Assembly (NCBI GenBank): GCA_942159475.1
Contig: OW804094.1
Coordinates: forward strand, 132,356,755 to 132,420,754
Direction of reading: 5' to 3'
Origin: Sthenelais limicola
Lineage: Eukaryota > Annelida > Polychaeta > Phyllodocida > Sigalionidae
DNA: 64,000 bases
Part shown: one piece after another, positions 48,454 through 60,739 of the stretch
How the letters are laid out: each line of letters begins with the position of its first letter
Position numbering within the stretch: the stretch's first letter is position 1
Program-made: the position numbers and the translations under genes
The notes under the pieces: model-generated
The model's input: only the letters and a program-made list of their open reading frames with translations
What the model was told of the DNA's origin: nothing
Database searches by the model: none

Positions 48454-49743
48454 TGCATGACACCCACGTGGTGGTTGAGGGAAAATACGGAATGGATGAC
48501 GCCTATGAGTAATCCAGTCTCACTCAGCTCATATCGTTCGTTCCCTCTCTGGCCAATCAGAGTACAAGGACTACCGTGGGGGCGTCTGCTGTTTCATGCT
48601 GTTTAGGTGTAGGTTTCAGTCTTACACTACAGCCTCCTTACCTAAGACTAAGAGACGAGGGAATATTTGACTAGTTCCTGTTTAGATATTGAAAGCAGGT
48701 CAAAACTCTCCCTTTAGTATCGTAACTTTTAGATACAGAGAATACATTCAAATGGAATTTACCCATGGGTGGCCTATACATGTAGGCCTAGTCGAATATT
48801 TAGCGAGAAGTAGCCTACAGGCTAACCACGTTACAGCTGAGCCTGAAGATTAATGCCTATGCACTTTCATCCACGCTTTTATATCATTTTGTAGCGTTAT
48901 GACTAGGAAATATTTTGATGGTGAAATCCTAAAGTGACATCAGCATTAGGCCTACCCACGCCGAGTTCTATTCACTATTTTCCAGTCACATTTATTAAAC
49001 TATTTACGTGGGAACAAAGGTTCCGTTGATTAAACCAGGAAGGTTTATATCAAACCTAGGGAACCAACTGCTCTTCCCCAATATGAGTGTTCAGCCCGGG
49101 TCTATAGCCCAAGGTAAGAATTTACATATAGGCCTATACAATGAACAGACATGGCAGGAAGAATTCCGCAAACCGCTAAAGCTGACAAGTGTAGGCTATT
49201 ATGAAATCTGCCATAGGGAAACTTACGGTAACGTTACCGGCTTAGAATTCAACGTCCCATTAATACCCACACCACAAATGTAAATCAGCCCTTATCGCGA
49301 TTCTGTTTTTAAAGGGTTTATCTCGATTTTTAAATATTACACTTGACCTTTTGACCCTAGATGTAGGCTAATGATAAACTGACACTTATCAGAATACAGT
49401 AGTTTTAACATGAAATATAACTTTTTGTATGTAGGCCTAATTTAGTTACACTATCTCATGATTTTCCAGGCCCTTCGACCAAAATGCCCATTTTCTAGGC
49501 TTTGAATTTATTTTCCAAATTCAAGGCTTTTCCACGCCTCGCGGAGACACTGTTTTAAGTATTGTTTCCAATAATTATGCCTATCAAAATATTTTATGAA
49601 ATTCTTCCATATAGTTAGGATGATGTACCAATAGTCAAAATATTGACCCGAATAAAATAAATTAAAAGCGAAAATCATTAGAAAAAGCCTATTGATTGCA
49701 TGACACCCACGTGGTGGCTGAGGGAAAATATGGAATGGACGAC
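48454..49743 (+). repeat. Direct repeats ~48 bp long, 1.24 kb apart
   Basis: TGCATGACACCCACGTGGTG then G(T/C)TGAGGGAAAATA, GGAATGGA, GAC at 48454-48501 recurs at 49697-49743 with few differences. These could be parts of a larger shared element; the interval between them is not obviously related. Confidence 0.65.
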
Positions 49744-49880
49744 CTGATTAATCAAATCTGATCTCATTCCCATACTCTGAATCTACAATTGTGAAATTCA
49801 GCTCTTTAAGAAATGCTGGTAATCGACTAACTTGATCTACAAATGTCATTCGAACATGTACGAATGCCAACATTCCTAAC

Positions 49881-50030
49881 AGATCAGATAAAAATAGTAT
49901 GTCAGTGATTGGACCCCTACTGCGCTAATGGCTTCCCGACCCTGGAGTATTCCCAATGGAATTATGGTATTTTGCGGTTTTGAGAGAGGCTTTCCCTCAG
50001 TTTGGAGGGACTCAAATCTGAGCCTAGACC
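49881..50030 (+). repeat. Dispersed repeat family R2, copy 3
   Basis: The best match to copy 1: TATGTCAGTGATTGGA, GCGCTAATGGCTT, CCCTGGAGTA, GGCTTTCCCTCAGTTTGG, AGGGACTC and CTGAGCCTAGACC. It lies just past the 3' end of DMAP1. Confidence 0.7.
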
Positions 50031-50176
50031 GGTCTTCTTGTACGTTATACCTCAGGGAGAAGTGGCAATCTCTATGTCTATGCCTTGGACAATAAATAAT
50101 GTGTCCGTAAAAAGTCACAGAACACGAAGTTAGTATACATGAGTAGGTTTATATGCCGACTCGACGTCATGCATGC

Positions 50177-50182
50177 TTTATT
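50177..50182 (-). other. Candidate poly(A) signal of DMAP1
   Basis: AATAAA on the minus strand 150 bases after the DMAP1 stop codon. Confidence 0.5.
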
Positions 50183-50331
50183 AGTTATTTATATATTCAG
50201 ATAATATGCAATTTCTACAGGTAATAAAATACATTACAATGAGGACATACTCGAAAGTAAGACAAGATACAACATTATATTTATATTATATATACACTCA
50301 TACGATGAATAATAGGGTGACACAGAAGTCG

Positions 50332-50394
50332 CTAAAACTTCTGCTTGATTTTCTTCAATATGTTCCCTTGTTCCAAAGCAGCTTTTCGCTTCCG
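50332..50394 (-). CDS. DMAP1: DMAP1 terminal exon
   Basis: Phase 0 exon of 20 codons plus TAG after a TTTTTTCAG acceptor. It encodes RKRKAALEQGNILKKIKQKF, a very basic end that can serve as a nuclear localisation signal, equivalent to the basic C-terminus of vertebrate DMAP1. Confidence 0.85.
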   Translation of the reverse strand, partial: RKRKAALEQGNILKKIKQKF

Positions 50395-53300
50395 CTGAAA
50401 AAAATAAAAATAAAATGATATAGAAATTTGTATATAGTCAATTCAATATCAACATTTAATGTGTTCTAAGCCCTCCCGTTTGTATTACCCATTCATTTAC
50501 AATTTTATCAAAATACGCATAACCAATTACTTGTTTGTTTTCGTGCATTTTCCCACTGTCCCAAAGTTACGCTTACAATGGATTCCGATTGAAAAAGAAT
50601 TAAAGTTATAAATTCAGACATTACTCACATATTTTGAATATATTTAGTGTCCACATAATAGTCTATCATATCACAAACCGTTGTCTACATACGATCAAAC
50701 AAAATATAGCAATACAAGGGAAGTATAATAAATATATTTCGGGATAAGGAATAATGTGTTTTAATAAAATGAGGGCGGTCAGGACCGATCATACTAACGT
50801 TTGGAGTACCAGGACTGCCAAGTATATCAATAGGCTCAGTTTTTATGGCAGGGGAATCAGGGTTCAGTGAATCGCCTAAGGATAATGATTGTGATGACGT
50901 GGATGGCTGTGAAGTAAGTGTAAGTGAAGACGAGAGCGTACTGGTCACATCAACACTGGCGCTCGCACTGGACGTCGATGTGGCAGGCAACACTTGACCT
51001 ATGTCCGGCATCTTTGAAAAACAAAGGTATAGGAATAAAAGGTAAATCATTTCTGTGATTATAACAATCAAGGACTTCTCAAGGACATCCAAGACAGTGG
51101 GTGCATTTTTTTCCAAAGACACAAGAAACACAAGACATCAATTATTTTGATATCTTGTCATATTTTATTTCTTCCGGATTTTCTTACTGGAATAGCTTCT
51201 GTAAATAGCCAGTTTCGAAATGTATGCTTGTGCACAGTTTCCATAGCTTTTCAAGGCCTTTGTGCGAAAGGACTTGAACATTTGAAATAAAATCCAAGGA
51301 TTTCAAGGCCCTGTAAGAACTCCATAAATAAATACCAGCCCTTGCCGAGACCAATAATTCGTTGCACTAATGACCATGTAAAACTAATAAAGCATGGTTG
51401 AGCACAGAATTTTCAAATCAAGGGAGGCACACTAGCCCCAAGTCCCACAGCCTATAGTATTTCAATGAGCACATCGGTCAGGTTATGACTGGATAATCAG
51501 AAATGGACAACCGATTTTGGAAACAAAATAAAGAATACAATCAATCAATCAAGCTGTGATCCCTCCAGTGGAGCCATTAGTGACTCTAATATGATAACTC
51601 CTTTAAAGTTTTTAGTTAGTAAACAATACAAATCAAAGACTATCCCAAGTTACTAACAACAAAGATTAATAAAGAAAATCAATTAATAAGATCACATATT
51701 TAGCAAAAGATATCCATAATGATAATCTAAAATATTTTTTCTGGATCTTTGAAATAAGTTTCTTTAAGTGTTATCCGCATTAGAAATAGGGTAAGTGCAA
51801 TTACCTTGCCAGGCGCAAGCGTTTCGAAGCGATGCCTGAGTGTTTGTAGCTCGTACTCACAATTAGCAAGGGCTAACTTTAACTCATAAAGAAGAACTAT
51901 GTCCTGACGAAGTTCGTTGAATGGCATGACCATGTCTTCAAATGGCATTGGGTTCACTTCTGAAAAAGGAAACACAAAACTTTGTATCAGGATTAAATTA
52001 AAGAACTACGCGCACTTCATCGTAACCATTCCATCACATTTACCAACCCCTAGTGATACCTGTCCTATGTAACCCTGACAGTTTGCTAACTGGACCCTGG
52101 AGACGTAAGTAAAAGAACACCATCAATTCTAAACCTCGTTGAAAAAGACCAACCCTACTTGTCTTCATTCATGATAAAAGAAACAACTCATTATATGAAT
52201 CGGAGAATTTGAAATATCCAAATTTGTTATGCACAGAACACGGATACGTGAATCATTATAAAATAAAGCAATATTGAAAGGCTTACCTATGCCCAGTTCC
52301 TCCAAGACGGTCTCGATCGCCTTGATTTTCTTTTGACCCACAGAAGCCGGTAACTTAATCTGCAAAGTCACATTAAAATTCTAATTATGATCTAAAAGCC
52401 ACGCATTATTTCAGATGCTGTTCCACCAACATAAATTACAATCAGTAAGACAAGATAAAACAATTTCTTAAAACAAACTGGAAAGAATAGACCCTTTTGG
52501 GATGTACGTACCCGTTGACTCCTAATAGATACACCAGATTGCTTGAAGTCTGGAAACTTGATGCCTGTTGTGTCTGGAGTGGTCTAAAGAAAGTAAAAGA
52601 AGCCATAGTTTCATTGCAAGTTATCTGCTTATCAGATCAGAGCGACTGACAACATCATCGCGGTCCTTTTCTATAAGAATGTATATGTGAATAGAGACTA
52701 TAAGTTGCATTCCCAACTAAATCCGACAACGAAATTGATAATTTGGTTTTACACAAAATCCCCAAATCCTATAATATTCTATTTATTGACTTTTGGATGG
52801 GTTGGAAATGAATATATTATGTACAAAATATTATTCCCAGAAATCACACATACCGCCCCACCAAGTGAAGCTTTTTGTGTGGCCATAATCTTTTTCTTCG
52901 TTGCTTTTCTGTCCGACCGCCGCGCTTCGATGTTCGTATCTGCCGCAGTGATAAGTTTTTGAAGATCCTGTGTCTTCTTTTCACGTTCTTTCTTTCTAAG
53001 TTCGATTTTCTTCAATTCAGCTACCAAATACTGCTCTTCTTCGACCTGCAAGAATAAAATGCATTACAATCGTATGTCCTCCCGATTACAGAATAGATAT
53101 TCAGGATAACAGATAGTGATAGTCTGTAACACACATATAAAAGAACTGAATAGATAAGGATTGAATACCTCTAGTTAGAGGAAAATAATGTATTGTATTC
53201 CCTATTAATGGTTTCCTTACCTGTTCTGTAGTACGAGTAAACAACTTATCCAGTTGTTCCTTTCTTCGTCTCTCGTGATCGGCATCGAAGACACGAATTT

Positions 53301-56300
53301 TGGGTTCTGTTCCTTGTGGAGCCCGCACCTAAATAGAAACAGATACACCACTGTTTGAACTAGGTTGGTTCTCCAGAAATACATGTGATTGGGGAGTTTT
53401 CTCTTGCAAAGAAATCGTTACAAACTACTCATAATTACATTTCGTGACAACAATTGAACATTGAAGCGGTAAGGATGAAATTCTTATTTTGATATTTTCA
53501 GCAATTTACTATACGTGATACTGTAAACAAACATATCATTGCTCTCCATGATATGTGCAATTCGGGTACAGATCATACGTACACATGACACATAAAGGGA
53601 TAATGGCAGAATAATGCAAACCTTAAGAAGAAAATACTATCTCAAAACAAGTCAGTTGATTTGTTAAAATCTTGTATCTGAGTTATCACACCATGGTATA
53701 TTCCTTTCACTTGACATGGCCTCGGACTCAGGAATTGATCTACCTGTTTAGCAATGAGCGTCATCAGTTGTATCTACCAACAGAAGACTGCGCACCACAG
53801 GGGGTACTAGTATTTAGACTAACGACCAATGCACGAACATGACTATCAAAGAGGAATAGCGATTCGCAGGTAATAATATGACCATACCTTTGTGAGTATG
53901 TTACAGATGTTGTAGTATCGTTCTTTGAGGTCCTCAATACTTCGGTTGGGAAACTTTTCCCTGTCCCATCGATCGTTGATCACAACAAAGCGAAGGTCGA
54001 ATCGCTTACAGAGTTCAAAGAGGTGATCAGTTTCTGACCTTGAGAAATTGTCATCGGATAGATGCTGTTGGTATTCCATATCAGAATAGACGGGTACATC
54101 GACAGTCTAAGAGAGGGAAAAGAACACGTACAGGAATGCCATGAGATATTGGGACAATGTTCTCGCAGTTAAATTTGTTGTACTCTGAAGAATTAGACAG
54201 GATTCGTCATTAGTCAGAATACTCATGGATGTATATAATACAGCTTTAAGTTATGCCATATTTACTTTAAAAATCGTACACACGAGAAGTGTATTTCACT
54301 CCAGAAAATGGAGAAAAATTAACATATTACGGATAGAACATGATATATTAATCTTAATTCTTAGTTCAGCCAAGGTCCCCTCTCAACAACTTACCTTGTT
54401 GAACCTGGCGAATGGATAATCCTTCCCTTCATCGGCCACACGTCGCCAATGGCAGAATATGGCGCCATCCTGTGGAGAAATAGTAAACAAAGTAAGTTCG
54501 AGAAAGTTGCATGGACGGGAAATAATATTTTATTTTAGCTCATTAGAGAGACATAATCAATGTTGAAATTTCCAGCTGAATGAGTGAATGAGTGAATGTT
54601 TCTTCAAAGTGAGCGTTTAATACATAATATATATTAATAATCACTTTGCGCGCAGGGTTTGTAAAAGGCATCCACTTCCAAGGTCGGACTTTACTCCGGC
54701 CTATCTTAGCTTTCGTTTGTTTGTAACCACCGGATGTGTCTGCTGGCATAAGTGGTGGCTGGTCCCTGTCAGAAAGAACAGAAGTTTGTGAAGTTGGTTT
54801 CTTAGTTTTGGAATGGACAAGAAATACATGTCAAAGACGCAGCATCTAACATATGCCTCATACAACGAGAAATATATGACACCTTAAACTAAATAAAAAT
54901 AAAATCATGCCTTACTAATAATTTTGAATTGTTCACAGATTATGTCCTGGCAAGGGTATGGTGTAAAAAGGAATCGTATATACGGTTTTCCCGGGATTAT
55001 TGGTTGGTTCGATTTGTTGATCAGTACTTTGTTGCTAGATGAGATATGTTTTTGGCATAATAGTTATTTTTGTGTGTACGTTAACAAAAAAAGCATCTGC
55101 AATGACACACTTGCCCACTAAATAAAATTATTATAACCATGCTTCATGACATTATACTACCCTTTCACAGGTCTAGAACGTTTCAATTAACTCAGGAAAA
55201 TTCCCTCAACATTTTAAAGAGGCTACAGTAACACCAGTATATAAAGGTAGAGCAAAACAATTAGAGACTAATAGTTATAGACCAATCATTATCAGTGAAC
55301 TCAAATTCCCTGTAAAAATTCTTGAAACAGTAATACGAAATTAAATTTCTGAATATATAGAAAACCAACACTTATTATACAAAAATCTATTTGGGTTTAG
55401 ACTTACACCACTTACTAATGACCAACATTTACAAGACTACGAATGAAAAAGAAATACCATATATGGCATACTTAGATTTCAAAAAAAACTTTTGATACTG
55501 TAATTCACTCTATTGTATTTTATTAAAGAAAATTGCTACACTAGGCATAGAAAACAATGCACTGGACTGGTTCAAAATTATTTAGAAAAGAGAGAGTTGT
55601 TGCAAATGGGTACTTCTCCAAGAAGAGGATGGTCACGTGTGGGGTATCTCAGGGAACCTCTCTGGGACAGTTGCTATTTCTAACATACATAAATAATATT
55701 TATAAAGACATCCAGAAGTGTAGCACCCAGCTGTTTGCTGATGACGCGGTAATATCTACATAACATTACAACAGAAATATAGCAAAAACAATCTGTAACA
55801 ATAACATGATCTAACAAATATTGATATCTGATATAGAACCAACAAAATCTCTATGAATGTTAGTAAAAGTAAGGTTATGACTGACAACATCCAGAAAAAA
55901 ACGATAAAATGCTACCTACCAAACTATACATTAGGACAAGGAGATTGAAAGAACTGATAATTATACTTATCTAGAAGTCATAATAGAGAAAGACCTGACT
56001 TTCACATACCATCTACAAGAGAAAATAGCAAAGGTAAAAAAATTAAATTTAGTTTTTATCCAAACTGAGGAGAATGGCAACACCTAATACCATCAGAATG
56101 TTGTATAACGTGGCCATATGCCCAGTTATAGAGTATGGGAACACATTATATGATGCTGCCCCAAAGTACATTCTAGATCAATTACAGGTCCTAACACTGT
56201 GCTGAGAATATCTGAGGGTCTCAATAAAAGAATTAATGTTAAACAGTTATATAGAGAGCTACAAATACCTTTGCTCCAAAAGAAAAGAAATGCACATCTA

Positions 56301-58265
56301 TTAGAATACGCCTTCAAGGTAAGTAATTATGAGGAGAACATTGATAGAAGGGAATTAACCTCAGGAATCTAACTTCAGGAAAATCTTTGATAGTACATAC
56401 CAAATCCCAAAAGTGAGAAAAATTAAAAGGACATATATAAAGGACCTATACTTTGCAACAGCATTCCCTACAATATTATATTATACAGCATGAATGATTT
56501 CAGTGGATGGTATTATACATTAATCTAGAGATTCTGTTATACCTTGTTGTGTCATACCAATAATGTTCAATGTCGTAAGGATATGGTGTATATTGCGACT
56601 GAGCTTGATACGCATTAAAGGGTGGATAGGGAAATAGGACTGGGGGTAGAGAAGTGGGAAATATATTGAGACGATGAGAAACCTGAGCCATAATGATTGT
56701 GCAAGTTGTATGATACCTGAAACGACAAAATGATTGGCAAGAAGGCCGATTGTGAAGTGCCCATTGATCTTAAGGAAAATCACGTTCCTTGCAACAAGCT
56801 CCCTTACAGAGTGACCCCTGAAAAGAGGCAATATAATTATGGAGGAATTGTTAGAGGGAGGAATGTCGCAAGGATATTTTACATGATAGGGGAAGGAGCT
56901 AGCTATGTAAATAGAAAATTATTGGTATGACACAACGAGGTATAACATATTATCCCCCATTAACGACTAATTCATTAGACCGTCAAACCTAGAAAAACTG
57001 GTATTAGACTTGGATCTACTGATGACGGCAGCCAAGACATATGACATCCTGATCCCTGGCAATAGTCATATCTAATTTTGACCTTCAAAAGATCTAGAAT
57101 GACCTCCAAACTATGCAATGGTACCCCAACCTGTACAGTATATCTTATATTCCCTGCACAAACAATGCTAAATAGTCTTAAGGTTGGTAATAATGGCCTG
57201 AGCTGGGGGCTTTTTCCCATAGAGATCAATGGGGTAGTTTTTGTGGAAAATGACACAAAAACGTCAATATCTCAAAAAGCACACGGTCCCCAGGTGTGGA
57301 CTTTTCAGGGATTGCCCCCCCCCCCCACCCTGTGTCCTGTACCATATAATAAAAAAATAGCTTCATATTATTTTCTTCCGGGTTCCATGCTAAGGTGCCT
57401 GCACTATATTGTACAACTTCAATGCCACCAATCAGGCAAAAAGCTTGAGTCTGTTGTGAAAGCTTAGGTCAGTAGCTCGTGTCTATGCACTCTTCATACC
57501 CGGTACCTCCCTGGGCACGATCATGGATTCAAGCAGGGAAGTATATACTAAGAATGCTCTAAGTATATAGCTCCCTTATTTAAGGCAAGAGTTGTGAATT
57601 TCCATGGGTGAGATACATGTGCAATAACAAGAGAAAAAAAAGAGTGAAAACAGATGAATGCAATGAACCTGAATCGTTTCACTATTATCATACGGTACCA
57701 TTCAGCCCCAACATCAGGCACAACAGCCCTGTGTGACTGAAGTAGACTGAAGAATATTTCCAGGGCCACCATAAAGTGTACACGCCACTTCTTGTGCATA
57801 CATAATACTAGTATGAGGAAAACGCATAAAATGGTATACAAACACAGAAATTCACATATACTTACTTATTGTCAGTCCAGAGCAAACCCCAGAGCTCTCG
57901 GTGCATCCCCTCCGGTCTTTTGAATGATAAGTCATTTTTCTTCGGAACTTTTTTCTAAAAAGATGAATACACTACAATATGCATATCACTTTATAAACCA
58001 GGATGCTGTACCTCCCTGCAATAATTTCATATACATTACGGTACAACTACATTATTCACTCAGGCACGTACTGGAAGACCTGAATTCGCTCAGAAGTTCA
58101 TTTGAATGTTTTAAATCAAATTCACCAGACTAAAAATATGTAAAATCAGGCTTTATTTTTCATTCTTACATTTTTGTTATTGAATAGGGCATCTTTGGTA
58201 ATGAATTCATCCTCTTTCTTGTCCTCAATTTCTAGAATCTCACGCACATCACTACCGGTCGCCAT
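50332..58265 (-). CDS. DMAP1: DNA methyltransferase 1-associated protein 1
   Basis: Twelve coding exons, 5' to 3': 58265-58170, 57954-57866, 54765-54645, 54469-54395, 54106-53888, 53328-53221, 53045-52854, 52583-52512, 52359-52287, 51959-51805, 51011-50799 and 50394-50332. They sum to 1476 bases, 491 residues plus stop, with matching phases. DMAP1 is a nuclear subunit of the NuA4/TIP60 acetyltransferase and SRCAP complexes and a co-repressor partner of DNMT1 in vertebrates. Landmarks: MATGSDVREIL start, FKRPEGMHRELW (43-54), VRPWKWMPFTNPARK (88-102), KDYPFARFNK, a SANT/Myb-like region (about 145-193), the basic helical HERRRKEQL and KKIELRKKEREKKTQDL segments, LPASVGQKKIKAIE, NELRQDIVLLYELK, and a Ser/Thr-rich end. 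Length is close to the human protein. Orthology is clear. Two donors are weak (GTGATT after 54645, GTTAGT after 50799). Confidence 0.96.
50799..51011 (-). CDS. DMAP1: DMAP1 Ser/Thr-rich exon with SUMO consensus
   Basis: A 71-codon phase 0-0 exon, dominated by Ser and Thr after MPDIGQVLPA, then SLNPDSPAIKTEPIDILG and SPGTPN. IKTE fits the sumoylation consensus (hydrophobic-K-x-E) and SP/TP sites could be phosphorylated; both are predictions. The region corresponds to the low-complexity tail of other DMAP1 proteins and is probably disordered. Confidence 0.82.
52854..53045 (-). CDS. DMAP1: DMAP1 coiled-coil exon
   Basis: A 64-codon phase 0-0 exon. EEEQYLVAELKKIELRKKER then EKKTQDLQKLITAADTN is a charged helix matching the strongly conserved DMAP1 segment that follows the EQ(V) boundary, ending in a Lys-rich stretch. 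Donor GTATGT. Confidence 0.93.
53888..54106 (-). CDS. DMAP1: DMAP1 SANT-domain exon
   Basis: A 73-codon phase 0-0 exon, TVDVPVYSDMEYQQHLSDDN through the SANT helices: FSRSETDHLFELCKRFDLRF, VVINDRWD, and RSIEDLKERYYNICNILTK. The aromatic and acidic positions typical of Myb/SANT folds are kept. In chromatin complexes SANT domains contact histone tails or partner subunits. Confidence 0.95.
54645..54765 (-). CDS. DMAP1: DMAP1 exon with the WKWMPF motif
   Basis: Forty codons after a split Lys; PADTSGGYKQTKAKIGRSKV then RPWKWMPFTNPARK, the most conserved N-terminal block of the family. It ends at a non-consensus GTGATT donor but the next exon (DGAIFCHWRR) continues the family alignment exactly. 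Confidence 0.93.
55190..56410 (+). pseudogene. Decayed non-LTR retrotransposon reverse transcriptase
   Basis: Antisense to DMAP1 in its second coding intron. Across several frames and stops one can read FPQHFKEATVTPVYKG and NSYRPI (about 55200-55290), SQGTSLGQLLFLTYINNI, LFADDAVIS with the FADD form of the catalytic YxDD box (55734-55745), and PVIEYGNTLYDAAP, in the order expected of a LINE reverse transcriptase. Numerous stops and frameshifts show it is dead. CR1/Jockey-type affiliation is a guess. Confidence 0.8.
57315..57326 (+). repeat. Poly-C tract (12)
   Basis: Run of C in a DMAP1 intron, followed by ACCCTGTGTCC. Confidence 0.9.
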
Positions 58266-58269
58266 GATC
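58170..58269 (-). CDS. DMAP1: DMAP1 first coding exon
   Basis: The ATG at 58265 lies four bases after an acceptor (ATCTAG), so the 5' UTR is split. Encodes MATGSDVREILEIEDKKEDE then FITKDALFNNKN, in phase 0 at GTAAGA. The MATG(A/S)DVR(D/E)IL start is shared with vertebrate DMAP1, which supports this start. Confidence 0.9.
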
Positions 58270-59543
58270 CTAGATAAATGCAGAAAGATATGATACATTA
58301 GTCAATCATAGGTGTTTCAGATTTACATATTCACAGTGGGCAGTCCAAGTTGATCTGCCCTACAAGGAGTCTGTGGAGGGTCCCGCTCTGAGTTACGCCA
58401 GGTCCAGTTTCTGTTTAAAATGTTTGGTGTTGTATCCAGTCTGGTTCTAATGTTTAAACGTTTGTGTGGGTGTCCTCTTGTATTGTGATAAATGCGTGAC
58501 CTTAGGGTAATACGTACTCTAAGTAGTAGGGTGTGACTATGTATGGTATGATTCTATCATGTCTCCTCTCCATCGTCTGCTTTTTAGGGTAGTGAAGTTT
58601 AGATGGGTTAGCTAGTCTATCTTGATATGGTAGGTTATGTCATGAAGATGAGTTACCATTACCATTGAGGTATCATTTTCGAGGGATGGTGACCAGCTTT
58701 GAATAGCATACGCCAGGTGTGGGCTTACTAGTTGTTTATAAAGTTGTTATTATTTCTGGTGAATTAATTGTGGGTGTTTCATTTGATGATTCCGAACTCT
58801 ATTGGTCTTTTTAGTAGCCTCAAACTTCGCTAAGGTATGCCTATATAGGTTGTAGCCTGTACCATTCCCAGGCCAGGGGTGTATATTTAAAGCGAAATGT
58901 TCTGACACATTCGATGAACCGCTCAAACCAACGAGCGCAGTAGAGTAAAATAGTCTATAGGGCCTATATATCATATATGTCCTCCTTTACGTACCGGTAT
59001 AATAAATTAATATGGCTCATATAAAATGAAAAAGGAATTGATAGAATTATCATCTTATTTTGATGTGTTTGGGTTTTTAATGAAATCCGCTTTTTTGTTG
59101 CAGTTTTGCCTTTGCTTACACACAATTTATTGGCCCGAAGTTTCTGAGGACAAATGTTTTTGAAAATACATCTTGACTCTCCCGCGACCTACCGCTTTTT
59201 TTAAAAAAGCCGCCACCGGCTCCTCTCTAAAATTGGAACAGTCGTACCCGTTATCACGGTTTCACGAACAAAGTAGAAGAAAAGGGAATTGCTGCTGTGT
59301 CTGCCAACGAAATAAATCCTCATTCAGCTTTGTGTCAGGTGTGAGAACTACCGTATATTAGTAAGCAACGATATTAGCTAGTGATTACTGGAACAATATT
59401 GTCTATATTCAATGCTAGAGTCAGGTATAGCTCGATAGGTCCCGTCAGGAAGATTCGAATTGACGGCCATTGCCGCGAAATATATCAACAAGCGCCGAAA
59501 ATGGTGTCTCCCAATACCGCCGCTGGCGCCACTGTGAATAGGC

Positions 59544-59573
59544 CGCTGCTCAGTGCCTACACACTGAGCAGCG
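59544..59573. repeat. Perfect 12-bp hairpin
   Basis: CGCTGCTCAGTG (59544-59555), loop CCTACA, exact complement (59562-59573). GC-rich and isolated, in a non-coding stretch upstream of the DMAP1 coding exons. Confidence 0.75.
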
Positions 59574-60027
59574 CTAGGGGTGGTGGTCGGGTGGAGGTGG
59601 TAGGGTGCGTGGACGGGACCTCGTCGGCAACTGTTTTTCTTTATTTATACAAGCAACTAGCCTAAAACTCAGGTCCCAACACAACCCTATCCAGCGGTAT
59701 GCTTTCTGGACGCCACGGTGACTTAGTTTGTGGCCACCGTACGGTGCCGCGAGGTACACATTAATTCCCGTAGGTGTCACCCTCAGTCTCTCTACCTCTG
59801 AGCAACGTTATATGCTCAAAACGGCACACGATCACCTTTTTACAGTCACCTCATATATTTGGTCATTTCCGTTGCCACAGAACGCCCCCTGAATATCGCT
59901 AGATCGTTGTTTTAAAGTAATATAGTCATCATAGCATGAATAAAGGAGATATGGACGTTTTTCCTTCCTCTGCTATCCCAGCTAGACTGTCTTTGTAATA
60001 CGTCTTTAAGCTCTCCATTCACCACAA

Positions 60028-60110
60028 GGGGACATGGCACAGTGGTATGGTACTCGCCTCGTGCCCAAAGGTTGGGAGTTCTAGCCTCGCCTGGGTCATG
60101 TTTTTTTTTT
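60028..60110 (+). mobile_element. tRNA-like SINE head (pol III promoter) with poly-T
   Basis: Contains an A-box (TGGCACAGTGG at 60035) and AGTGGTATGGTACTCGCCT, very like the D-arm and anticodon 5' side of tRNA-Gly, then a B-box-like GAGTTCTAGCCTC (about 60075). T10 at 60101-60110 could terminate pol III. The acceptor arm does not pair, so it is not a functional tRNA gene. Most likely a tRNA-derived SINE; its body and tail are not delimited. Confidence 0.5.
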
Positions 60111-60118
60111 ATTTCTGG

Positions 60119-60149
60119 GTCGCATAGATGCTATGTCATTCTATGCGAC
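60119..60149. repeat. Perfect 10-bp hairpin after the tRNA-like element
   Basis: GTCGCATAGA, an 11-base loop, and TCTATGCGAC. It begins only nine bases after the poly-T run, so it may be part of the same element. Confidence 0.7.
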
Positions 60150-60739
60150 GGGAGGTGGGTTGGCGTGGTTGTTGGTGAATGGGAAAGGCAGGAGAAACAA
60201 CATGTACATATCATAATGTTTTCAGATAAACCCATCGATCTTTGGGCTATCGGTACAACTAAAGGAAAAAAACAGGCCTCCACGGCCACACTAGCAATAG
60301 CCACTCTTCCTGGTCCCCAATTTTACCTTTCTTTCAATCTCAATCCGACCCCTGCCCTCTTAGTCTTAGATCCGCCACTGACACAGTGTCAGTGTTACTT
60401 TTATCACATTACTAACATTATTCATTAGATAATCAGAGATTAAAAATGGCATCATGATACCCAGGAGCTGCGCATGTCCCGGGCACAGCTCCTAACATGT
60501 CCTAAGGCTAAGGGAGTCGAGGATTCAAGATGCTCCACTCTATCAGTATATATAATCACGTAATATATTATAAAGGACCGGTGCCGCCGGAATGATGAAC
60601 TTAATATATTATCGCTCAGTGTTAGGTTTGGCCGCTTTTCTGAGGGACGTTTAGACCATCAACACATACTTATACCCAACAAAATAGAAGTTTAGAAACT
60701 AAAGATGAAATTGCTATGATAGATTAGTAATAAAAACTC

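Larger units (their letters stand above)
26571..50331. other. Long gene-poor region
   Basis: About 23.8 kb between the 5' side of the elongase and the 3' end of DMAP1. I find no chain of phase-matched exons. Contents are dispersed and tandem repeats, poly-G/C tracts, and one possible coding exon at about 40.2 kb, all listed separately. The elongase promoter and 5' UTR exon should lie in its first kilobases but were not identified. The frames at 31686, 38775, 45122, 45977 and 48271 show no family resemblance. Confidence 0.5.

Noticed and set aside
60028..60100. A functional tRNA-Gly gene
   Set aside because: The A-box and anticodon side look right but the acceptor arm does not pair and the B-box is degraded, so a SINE head fits better.
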